Positions 1 to 5,104 of a stretch of DNA of 5,104 nucleotides are shown here, piece after piece. Both the position numbers and the translations under genes were made by a program. Each line of letters opens with the position of its first letter. Positions within the stretch are counted from its first letter, which is position 1. The DNA is from Oxalobacteraceae bacterium UBA6018 (lineage in GTDB: Bacteria; Pseudomonadota; Gammaproteobacteria; Burkholderiales; Burkholderiaceae_D), in assembly GCA_002428015.1 (NCBI GenBank), contig DIZW01000069.1:10756-15859 (forward strand), read 5' to 3'. Below the pieces are notes generated by a model, which saw only the letters and a list, made by a program, of their open reading frames with translations, did no database searches and was not told the DNA's origin.

Positions 1-101
1 GACTTTGCCGGAGTTCTAAACGCGTCCGACCGCGTGGGGTCGGAGGCGGCACTAGGACATTGCTGGAGTTCTAAACGCGTCGGGGTCGGAGGCGACATCT
101 G
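1..101. repeat. Two tandem copies of a short GC-rich intergenic repeat
   Basis: Two head-to-tail units begin with GAC at 1 and at 56, and a third GAC follows at 102. Both share the core GAGTTCTAAACGCGT (11-25 has GGAGTTC..., second copy 66-80) and GGGGTCGGAGGCG (36-48 and 82-94). Unit 1 is 55 nt. Unit 2 is 46 nt because ten bases (26-35) are replaced by a single C at 81. The first unit starts exactly at the window edge, so the array probably continues to the left. Its position just downstream of the propeller gene's stop, outside any gene, suits an interspersed intergenic element of the kind common in GC-rich betaproteobacteria. I cannot name a family. Basis: repeats seen directly; family nature inferred. 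Confidence 0.8.
26..43. other. Small stem-loop inside repeat unit 1
   Basis: CCGACC at 26-31 pairs perfectly with GGTCGG at 38-43 around a 6-nt loop (GCGTGG). The second repeat unit lacks the left arm, so only the first unit can form this hairpin. There is no T-run on either side, so it does not look like an intrinsic terminator, although it lies about 100 nt downstream of the minus-strand propeller gene's stop. Confidence 0.5.
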
Positions 102-141
102 GACACGGCCTAAGCTGTAACGCCCTGCCCCGAGACGCTAT

Positions 142-1080
142 TCAGCGAATCACTACGCCCCATGGCAACTCGCCAACCGCGATATCGCGCAGCCGCCGCG
201 CGCTGGCCGTGTCGATCACGCTGACGCTGCCGGAGCGCCCGTTGGCGACATACAGCCTGGCGCCGTCCGGCGTCATCGCCATGTTCCAGGGGCGCTTGCC
301 GACCGCGATGGTGGCGCTGACGGCGTTGCGCGCGGTGTCGATCTGCATCACCGTGCCGTCGACGCCGTTCGAGACGTACACGGTCTTGCCGTCGGGATGC
401 ACGGCGATGCCGTTCGAATTCTTCCCCGCCGGGATGCTGGCCAACACTTTGCGCGTCGCGAGGTCCACCACATACACGGTGCTGACCATTTCGCACGCGA
501 TGTAGGCGCGCTGGCCGTCCGGCGAAAAGCCCATGCCGCGCGGGCGCAGGCCCACCGCGATACTGCCGACCTGGCGCCGCTGCGCCACGTCGATCAGGTC
601 GACCTGCTCGGCCTCCTCGGCGCTGACCAGCAGCCAGCGCCCGTCCGGGCTGAACACGGCGTGTTCCGGGTTCTTGCCCTGCACGGGGATCTGGGCCAGC
701 ACGGCGCGCGCCTGTGCGTCGACCAGCGCGACGCTGTTGTTCTCCTCCACCGCGACGGCCACGTAGCGCCCGTCGGCCGAGGCGTTCACACCCTCCGGCG
801 ACTTGCCCAGCGCGATAGAGGCCACGGTGGCGCCGCTGGCCGTGTCGATGACGAGCAAGGCGCCCGCGCTCGCGTCGCTCACGTACAGCGTGTGCCCTGC
901 GGGGTCGGCGGCGATGCCGCGCGGGCGCTTGCCGGCGGCCAGGGTGCCGACCACGCTGTCGGTGGCGATGTCGATCACACTGACCGTACCGGATTTTTCG
1001 TTAGGGACGTAGGCCAGCGGACTGGCGCCCGCGTTGGCGACAACCAGCGCGGCGAGTAGGACAATGGCGAAACGATGCAT
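142..1080 (-). CDS. Exported seven-bladed YVTN beta-propeller protein (YncE-like)
   Basis: This 312-residue protein starts with an apparent Sec signal peptide (residues 1 to about 19: basic MHR, hydrophobic core FAIVLLAALVV, small residues ANAGA). The rest is seven YVTN-type repeats. Their 'x-T/S-V-x-x-ID' strands begin at residues 31, 73, 115, 158, 200, 242 and 284, a period of 42 with one step of 43. Each is followed by a 'GKxPxG/N' turn and an 'SPDG'-like turn before the next 'LYVSN' strand. The N-terminal AYVPN (23-27) supplies the seventh such strand, so the N-terminus probably closes the propeller. ATG at 1080 is preferred over in-frame upstream codons because AAGGAG lies 5 nt before it and the signal peptide begins there. 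The likely location is periplasmic. The family has no defined catalysis; such propellers usually bind partners. It is divergent from the pqqU-like gene, as yncE and yncD are neighbours in E. coli, and a seven-repeat YVTN family (TIGR03866) accompanies PQQ-dependent alcohol catabolism. It is shorter and more regular than E. coli YncE as I recall it, so orthology is not claimed and no symbol is given. Confidence 0.93.
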   Translation of the reverse strand: MHRFAIVLLAALVVANAGASPLAYVPNEKSGTVSVIDIATDSVVGTLAAGKRPRGIAADPAGHTLYVSDASAGALLVIDTASGATVASIALGKSPEGVNASADGRYVAVAVEENNSVALVDAQARAVLAQIPVQGKNPEHAVFSPDGRWLLVSAEEAEQVDLIDVAQRRQVGSIAVGLRPRGMGFSPDGQRAYIACEMVSTVYVVDLATRKVLASIPAGKNSNGIAVHPDGKTVYVSNGVDGTVMQIDTARNAVSATIAVGKRPWNMAMTPDGARLYVANGRSGSVSVIDTASARRLRDIAVGELPWGVVIR

Positions 1081-1085
1081 GACAG

Positions 1086-1091
1086 CTCCTT
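1086..1091 (-). promoter_or_regulatory. Ribosome binding site of the propeller gene
   Basis: The minus strand reads AAGGAG here, 5 nt upstream of the ATG ending at 1078. This near-consensus Shine-Dalgarno sequence decides the start. The open frame continues upstream to 1143, but no comparable site or signal peptide supports the longer form. Confidence 0.85.
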
Positions 1092-1144
1092 GTGGTGTGG
1101 GCGCGACGCGCGCGTAGCGAAAACAGTGCAAGCGCCGTGCCATC

Positions 1145-1173
1145 GAGCCAATTGCTACGATGGCAGGTATATT
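1145..1173 (+). promoter_or_regulatory. Candidate promoter of the pqqU-like gene
   Basis: TATATT at 1168-1173 matches five of six bases of the sigma70 -10 consensus. A poor -35 candidate, GAGCCA (3 of 6), sits at 1145-1150 with a 17-bp spacer. Transcription would begin near 1180, leaving a leader of roughly 65-70 nt. The weak -35 would fit an activator-dependent promoter, but this is a by-eye call only. Confidence 0.3.
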
Positions 1174-1238
1174 GCTTAGCCTTGATCGCCAGGCCGGCCG
1201 GCAGCGTCGCCCGCCGCCGGCATGCCCATCACATCATC

Positions 1239-1243
1239 GGAGA
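1239..1243 (+). promoter_or_regulatory. Ribosome binding site of the pqqU-like gene
   Basis: GGAGA lies 4 nt before the ATG at 1248. It supports this start over the frame's earlier ATG at 1092, which would add 52 residues of low plausibility ahead of the signal peptide. Confidence 0.75.
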
Positions 1244-1247
1244 CTTT

Positions 1248-3362
1248 ATGAAGCACCGTACCTTTCGCCTCAATGCCATCGCCAGCCTGTTCGCCGCGAG
1301 CGCCGCGGCCGGCGCCGCCGACCTTCCTGCCGCGCCGGTGGATGTGGTCGTCGTTAGCGGCAGCCGCATCGAGCATGGCAGTTTCGACCTGCCGGCATCG
1401 ATCGACGTCATCGACCGCGCACGCATCGTCGACGCCCAGGCCCGCGTCAACGCGTCCGAGTCGCTCAGCGCCGTGCCCGGACTGACCGCCCAGAACCGCC
1501 AGAACTACGCCCAGGACCTGCAGATATCCTCGCGCGGCTTCGGGGCCCGCTCGGCCTTCGGCGTGCGCGGCGTCCGCCTGATCGCGGACGGCATCCCGGC
1601 CAGCATGCCCGACGGCCAGGGCCAGGCCGCCACCTTCAACCTCGACATGGCCGAACGCATCGAAGTGCTGCGCGGGCCGTTCTCCGCGATCTATGGCAAC
1701 CACTCGGGCGGCACGATCCAGCTGTTCACCCGCGACGGCCAGGGCAGTCCGAGCGTGGAAGCGACCGTCATGGGCGGCAGCGACGGCATCCGCAAGCTCG
1801 ACACCAACGCCCAGGGCCAGGCCAACGGCATCGGCTACGTGGCCGACGTGTCGCGCTTCGAGACCGACGGCTACCGCAGCCATAGCGCCGCCACGCGCGA
1901 CCAGGCCTTCGCCAAGCTGACCATGACGCCATCGGCCACCAGCAAGCTGACCCTGGTGGCCAACGCCCTGCGCCAGGACGACACCCAGGACCCGCTCGGC
2001 GCGACCTGGTCCACCTTCCAGCGCGACCCGCGCGCCGGCGAAATCGACGCCAACGACACCCAGACGCCCAAGCGCACCATCGCCGAGCGCTACAACACGC
2101 GCAAGAGTATCGACCACCAGCAGGCCGGCCTGGCGTATGACCAGCACTTCGGCCAGGACCGTCTGCACCTGACGCTCTACGGCGGCAACCGCACGGTGAT
2201 CCAGTACCAGGCGTTCTCCAAATTCCTCCAGACGGCGCCCACGCAATCGGGCGGCGTGGTCGACTTCGACCGCAACTTCTACGGCGCCGACATCAACTGG
2301 ACCTGGGTGCGCGCCCTCGCCGGCGGCAAGCTCAATACCACCGTGGGTGTGGACTACGGGCGCTCGGCCGACGACCGCACCGGCTACGAGAACTTCATCG
2401 GCGCCGACTATGGCCTGAAGGGCAAGCTGAGGCGCGATGAGACCGACACCGTCTCGAGCGCCGATCCCTACATGCAGGCCGAGTGGCAGGGTGGTCCGTG
2501 GGTGCTCAGCGGCGGCCTGCGCCACAGCAGCGTGAAATTCAAAGTGGGCGACCGCTACCTGGCCAACGGCGACGACAGCGGCGGCGTCGACTACAGCCAC
2601 ACCACGCCGGTGCTGGGCGTGCTGTATCGCGTCTCGCCGCTGCTGAACGTATATGCGAGCGCCGCGCGCGGTTTTGAAACGCCGACCCTCAACGAGCTGT
2701 TTTACTCGGGCGCGGGCAAAGGCTTCAACTACGCGCTGCGCGCCGCCAGCAGCACCCACACCGAGGCCGGGATCAAGGCCCTCGTGGGCGGCAATACCCG
2801 GGTCGACGCGGCCCTGTTCCAGGTCAAGACCGGCGACGAGCTGGTGGTCGACGTCTCCAGCGGCGGGCGCACCAGCTACCGCAATGCCAGCAACACCTTG
2901 CGGCGCGGCGCCGAGGTCTCGGTCGACAGCAATTTCGGCGCCGGCGTGAGCGCACGCCTGGCGCTGACGGCCCTGCGCGCGACGTATGAACAGGGCTTCG
3001 GCAGCGTCCCGGCGGGCAGCCGTCTGCCCGGCGTGGCGCGCGCGAACGCGTTCGCCGAGCTGGCGTGGAAGAGCGGCGATGGCGGCCTTGGCGCGGCCAT
3101 CGAGGCGATCGCCAGCGGCAAGGTGTACGCGGACGACGCCAACCGCGACGTTCCCGCGCCCGGCTACACGGTGCTCAACGCCCGTGTGCAGGCGAAGCAG
3201 GACGCCGGGGGATGGCAGTTCAGGGAGTTCGCGCGGCTGAACAATCTGCTCGACCGCGGCTATGTCGGCTCGGTGATCGTGGGTGACGCCAACAAGCGCT
3301 ATTACGAAGCGGCCCCGGGGCGCAACTGGCTGGCCGGGGTAAGTGCCCGCTACAGCTTCTGA
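1248..3362 (+). CDS. pqqU: TonB-dependent outer-membrane PQQ receptor (PqqU/YncD family)
   Basis: This complete 704-residue protein is close in length to E. coli YncD (about 700). That protein, renamed PqqU, imports pyrroloquinoline quinone across the outer membrane using TonB-ExbB-ExbD energy. Residues 1 to about 23 look like a signal peptide (MKHRTFRLNAIASLFAAS..., then AAAGA). A TonB-box-like VDVVVVSGSR occupies 31-40. The plug spans about 45-160 and includes SESL..VPGL (70-79), QNRQNYAQDLQISSRGFG (82-99), DGIPASMPDGQGQ (114-126) and IEVLRGPFSAIYGNHSGG (138-155). The rest is a 22-strand-type barrel with GFETPTLNEL (475-484), DELVVDVSSGGRTSYRNA (530-547), YVGSVIV (672-678) and YYEAAPGRN (685-693). 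It ends in Phe704, as barrel-insertion signals do. These stretches match what I recall of YncD closely, so the family call is strong; PQQ as substrate follows from the family. No cysteine is visible in the mature protein. It is divergent from the propeller gene and convergent with the second receptor. The ATG at 1248 was chosen for its GGAGA and signal peptide. Confidence 0.9.
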   Translation: MKHRTFRLNAIASLFAASAAAGAADLPAAPVDVVVVSGSRIEHGSFDLPASIDVIDRARIVDAQARVNASESLSAVPGLTAQNRQNYAQDLQISSRGFGARSAFGVRGVRLIADGIPASMPDGQGQAATFNLDMAERIEVLRGPFSAIYGNHSGGTIQLFTRDGQGSPSVEATVMGGSDGIRKLDTNAQGQANGIGYVADVSRFETDGYRSHSAATRDQAFAKLTMTPSATSKLTLVANALRQDDTQDPLGATWSTFQRDPRAGEIDANDTQTPKRTIAERYNTRKSIDHQQAGLAYDQHFGQDRLHLTLYGGNRTVIQYQAFSKFLQTAPTQSGGVVDFDRNFYGADINWTWVRALAGGKLNTTVGVDYGRSADDRTGYENFIGADYGLKGKLRRDETDTVSSADPYMQAEWQGGPWVLSGGLRHSSVKFKVGDRYLANGDDSGGVDYSHTTPVLGVLYRVSPLLNVYASAARGFETPTLNELFYSGAGKGFNYALRAASSTHTEAGIKALVGGNTRVDAALFQVKTGDELVVDVSSGGRTSYRNASNTLRRGAEVSVDSNFGAGVSARLALTALRATYEQGFGSVPAGSRLPGVARANAFAELAWKSGDGGLGAAIEAIASGKVYADDANRDVPAPGYTVLNARVQAKQDAGGWQFREFARLNNLLDRGYVGSVIVGDANKRYYEAAPGRNWLAGVSARYSF

Positions 3363-3411
3363 GCGCGGCGCTGCGCCGATCCGTCGCCGCGCCAGCGGCA
3401 GGGCGACGGCA
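3363..3411. other. Convergent intergenic gap with inverted repeats
   Basis: The two receptor genes end 49 bp apart. CCGTCGCC at 3381-3388 is a perfect 8-bp inverted match to GGCGACGG at 3402-3409, with a 13-nt loop. A smaller stem, CGGCG(CTG)CGCCG, lies at 3366-3378. The symmetry would allow the main hairpin to form in transcripts from both sides, as expected of a bidirectional terminator. No run of T follows it on either strand, so intrinsic termination is unproven. Confidence 0.45.
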
Positions 3412-5104
3412 TCAAAAATGGTAGCGCAGCGCCAAGCTCACCGACCGCCCTGCCCCGGGTGCGACAAAGCGCGCCAGCGCCGCCTTGGCTGTCTGCTGGC
3501 CCGGCGCGACCAGGCGGCCATTGGGGAACATGTCCAGCGCCAGCGCGCCATAACTCTCGTAGCGCCGGTCGAACAAATTGCCGACATTGGCGCTCCATTC
3601 CCACCCAGGCGCGGCCTGCCAGCTTAAACGTGCGTTGACGGTGGCGTGCCCGCCCACGCGCCAGTCGGAGGCGCCGTCCTCGTTCCCCTGCACCACCAGG
3701 CTAGACTGCGCCTGCGCGTCCAGCCCCAGTCGCAACGCAGGGCTTTGCTGCCACGTCAGTCCCAGCTTGACGGTATGACGCGGCAGGCCGGCCATGCTCG
3801 TCCCGCGCGCGATCGCGAGCGTGCGCACACTGGTGAACAGCTGACCATCGGCGTCGTACACGGCGCGCAGATAGTGGTACGCCAGGTTGATACCGAGTCG
3901 GCCGAACTGGCGCCGCACGCTGGCTTCGGCGCCCTGGTGGCGGGTACGTGGGAAATTGGCGAAATATCCCTGGTGGGTCGCGCCGGCCGCAAGGAACAGG
4001 ATGTCATCGCGATTCACGGTCCGAAACAGCGCCAGGCTCGCGCCACGCCAGCGCGCGCCCAGCTCCATGGTGGTGGAGCGCACTTGGCGCAGATAAGGGT
4101 CCGATTGCAGTCCGGCCGGCAGCCGGCATGGCTGGTCTGGGTCGGCGCAGCCAAGTTCGATCACCGTCGGCACCCGGTTGCCCTGCGCCGCGCTGGCCGA
4201 CAGGCTGACACCGGCGCCTAGCTCGCGCACCAGCGCCAGCGCGGGGTTGAGCCGCCGGTACACAAAGCGCTCAGGCGCCTGCGCGCCAGCCGGTGTGTTC
4301 AAGGTATTGGCGACGGCGGCGTAGTTCCAGCGCGCCGAGGCGGTGATGTGGGTGGACGCGCCGACGCTCCAGGTGTCGGCGGCGTAGACACCGAAGTCGC
4401 GCGCGCTGCCCGTCACCGCCGAGCCGGGGCGGCGCGGCGCCCCCGAATCGGGTCGCGCCTCGCGTGCGCCGGTGAAGAAGGCGTCCTGCTCGAACTGGGC
4501 GAAGTCGACATTGCTGGCGTCCGCGCTGAAGCCGGCGTCGATATGCTGGCGGCCGCGCCGCATGGCCAGGTTGGCGCTGGCGCCATGGCTGCGCTGGCCG
4601 GTGCTGCTGGTGTTGAGCGAGCCGGCAGGCGGCGCCGCCTGCGCCGTGCAGGCGACGCAATCGGCCACATAATCGATATAGTCGCCGGAGAGGTCGCCGG
4701 TGACGGTGTCGCGCCGGCTATGGCGCAGGTAGGCCGTCGCCGACAGCGCGGTGCGGGCGCCGAACTGGCGCGTGACGTTGAACGTGAACTGGACCAGGGC
4801 GTTGCGCGTCGTGTCGGGAAAGGTGTAGGCCGCGCGCCGGTCCTGCTCGTACAGGCCGGGCAGCAGGCCGCTGTCCGACGCGCGGTAGCTGGGCAAGAGG
4901 CCGTTCCCGCCGAGGCGGCTGCGCCCGCCCAGCAGGGCAGCGCTCCAGCTGGTGTCGCCACGCACCTGGCCGAGCTTGAGGTAGCCGTTGGCCAGGGCGC
5001 TGGCCGAATGCGCGCGCCAGCCCGAATCGTCGAACAGGGTGACGGCGGCCAGCGCATGCCAGCCGTTCCCGTTGCGCCAGCCCTGGGTGAGGTCGGCGCG
5101 GCGC
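3412..5104 (-). CDS. TonB-dependent receptor, barrel part only (start outside window)
   Basis: The frame stays open from the right edge to the stop at 3412-3414, giving 563 C-terminal residues. A GTG at 4963-4965 is not the real start, because recognisable receptor sequence continues upstream of it to the edge: GWHALAAVTLFDDSGWRAHS, read down from about 5064. The signal peptide, TonB box and plug domain are therefore missing, and the whole protein should be about 700-800 residues. Barrel landmarks in order are GGNGLLPSYR near 4900, GNRVPTVIELG near 4170, a long ANFPRTRHQGAEAS stretch near 3930, and GNLFDRRYESYGAL near 3560 (the usual C-terminal receptor motif). The protein ends LALRYHF with a terminal Phe. 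Two close cysteine pairs are present: codons 4657-4659/4648-4650 and 4147-4149/4126-4128. The second sits in GCADPDQPCRLP and could form an extracellular disulfide. It is clearly a different subfamily from the pqqU-like receptor. The substrate cannot be told from sequence; an uptake role is certain only at the level of the family. Confidence 0.88.
   Translation of the reverse strand, partial: RRADLTQGWRNGNGWHALAAVTLFDDSGWRAHSASALANGYLKLGQVRGDTSWSAALLGGRSRLGGNGLLPSYRASDSGLLPGLYEQDRRAAYTFPDTTRNALVQFTFNVTRQFGARTALSATAYLRHSRRDTVTGDLSGDYIDYVADCVACTAQAAPPAGSLNTSSTGQRSHGASANLAMRRGRQHIDAGFSADASNVDFAQFEQDAFFTGAREARPDSGAPRRPGSAVTGSARDFGVYAADTWSVGASTHITASARWNYAAVANTLNTPAGAQAPERFVYRRLNPALALVRELGAGVSLSASAAQGNRVPTVIELGCADPDQPCRLPAGLQSDPYLRQVRSTTMELGARWRGASLALFRTVNRDDILFLAAGATHQGYFANFPRTRHQGAEASVRRQFGRLGINLAYHYLRAVYDADGQLFTSVRTLAIARGTSMAGLPRHTVKLGLTWQQSPALRLGLDAQAQSSLVVQGNEDGASDWRVGGHATVNARLSWQAAPGWEWSANVGNLFDRRYESYGALALDMFPNGRLVAPGQQTAKAALARFVAPGAGRSVSLALRYHF

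Larger units (their letters stand above)
1081..1247. promoter_or_regulatory. Shared divergent promoter region
   Basis: These 167 bp separate the two divergent starts and must hold the promoters of both genes unless transcription enters from outside. The most AT-rich part is about 1148-1180, within otherwise very GC-rich DNA. It contains ATTGCT twice, 20 bp apart (1151-1156 and 1171-1176). GCCGGC at 1197-1202 could pair with GCCGGC at 1216-1221 in the pqqU leader, but such matches are frequent at this base composition. I see no Fur-box-like sequence, although many TonB receptor genes have one. I found no convincing sigma70 promoter on the minus strand. Confidence 0.6.

Noticed and set aside
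1..101. CRISPR array
   Set aside because: The two units are directly adjacent without spacers and differ in length by an internal gap, which is a tandem repeat pattern.
397..1059. Plus-strand open frame of 220 codons opposite the propeller gene
   Set aside because: It is rich in His, Arg, Asp and Ala with no family resemblance, and it mirrors the repeats of the real gene on the other strand.
1197..1221. Riboswitch or leader hairpin formed by two GCCGGC copies
   Set aside because: It is only a 6-bp self-complementary match in very GC-rich sequence, with no further pairing outward and no known riboswitch features.
1176..2759. Long minus-strand open frame of 527 codons opposite the pqqU-like gene
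   Set aside because: The translation is a monotonous mix of Ala, Gly, Val and Arg with no recognisable domain. It is the antisense shadow of a strongly recognisable receptor in GC-rich DNA.
3646..4221. Plus-strand open frame of 191 codons opposite the second receptor
   Set aside because: It has no domain, signal peptide or plausible ribosome site, and the minus-strand frame is clearly the coding one.
4963..4965. GTG as a start codon of the second receptor
   Set aside because: The same frame remains open to the window edge and encodes typical barrel sequence upstream, so the gene is cut by the window and not short.
4413..5057. Alternative minus-strand frame of 214 codons overlapping the second receptor
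   Set aside because: The composition is Ala, Arg, Pro and Ser of low complexity, and the receptor frame runs uninterrupted through the same interval.

Overview
The window looks like a chromosomal segment from a GC-rich Gram-negative proteobacterium. Two of its three genes encode outer-membrane TonB-dependent receptors, and the third encodes an exported beta-propeller protein. The GC-rich codon use, protein style and edge repeat would suit a betaproteobacterium such as Massilia or another member of the Oxalobacteraceae. That placement is an inference from general resemblance and was not tested.

Layout, left to right. Positions 1-141 are non-coding and carry two head-to-tail copies of a short GC-rich repeat (1-55 and 56-101) that probably continues past the left edge. 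A 312-residue secreted seven-bladed YVTN beta-propeller protein is encoded on the minus strand (142-1080). A 167-bp divergent intergenic region (1081-1247) holds both ribosome binding sites, a candidate -10 element and a 20-bp-phased direct repeat. A complete 704-residue TonB-dependent receptor of the PqqU (YncD) family is encoded on the plus strand (1248-3362). A 49-bp convergent gap (3363-3411) holds a perfect 8-bp inverted repeat. A second TonB-dependent receptor is encoded on the minus strand (3412 to the right edge). Only its beta-barrel part and stop codon are present; the plug domain and start lie outside the window.

How the genes may work together. The PqqU family imports the redox cofactor pyrroloquinoline quinone (PQQ) across the outer membrane. 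YVTN propeller proteins are repeatedly found beside PQQ-linked genes: yncE lies next to yncD in E. coli, and one seven-repeat family is associated with PQQ-dependent alcohol catabolism. The divergent pair here is therefore best read as a PQQ salvage/quinoprotein support locus sharing one control region. The second receptor belongs to a different subfamily, its substrate is unknown, and a link to PQQ use rests on proximity only.

I saw no RNA genes, insertion sequences, CRISPR arrays or broken genes. The other long open frames are antisense or out-of-frame shadows typical of GC-rich DNA.
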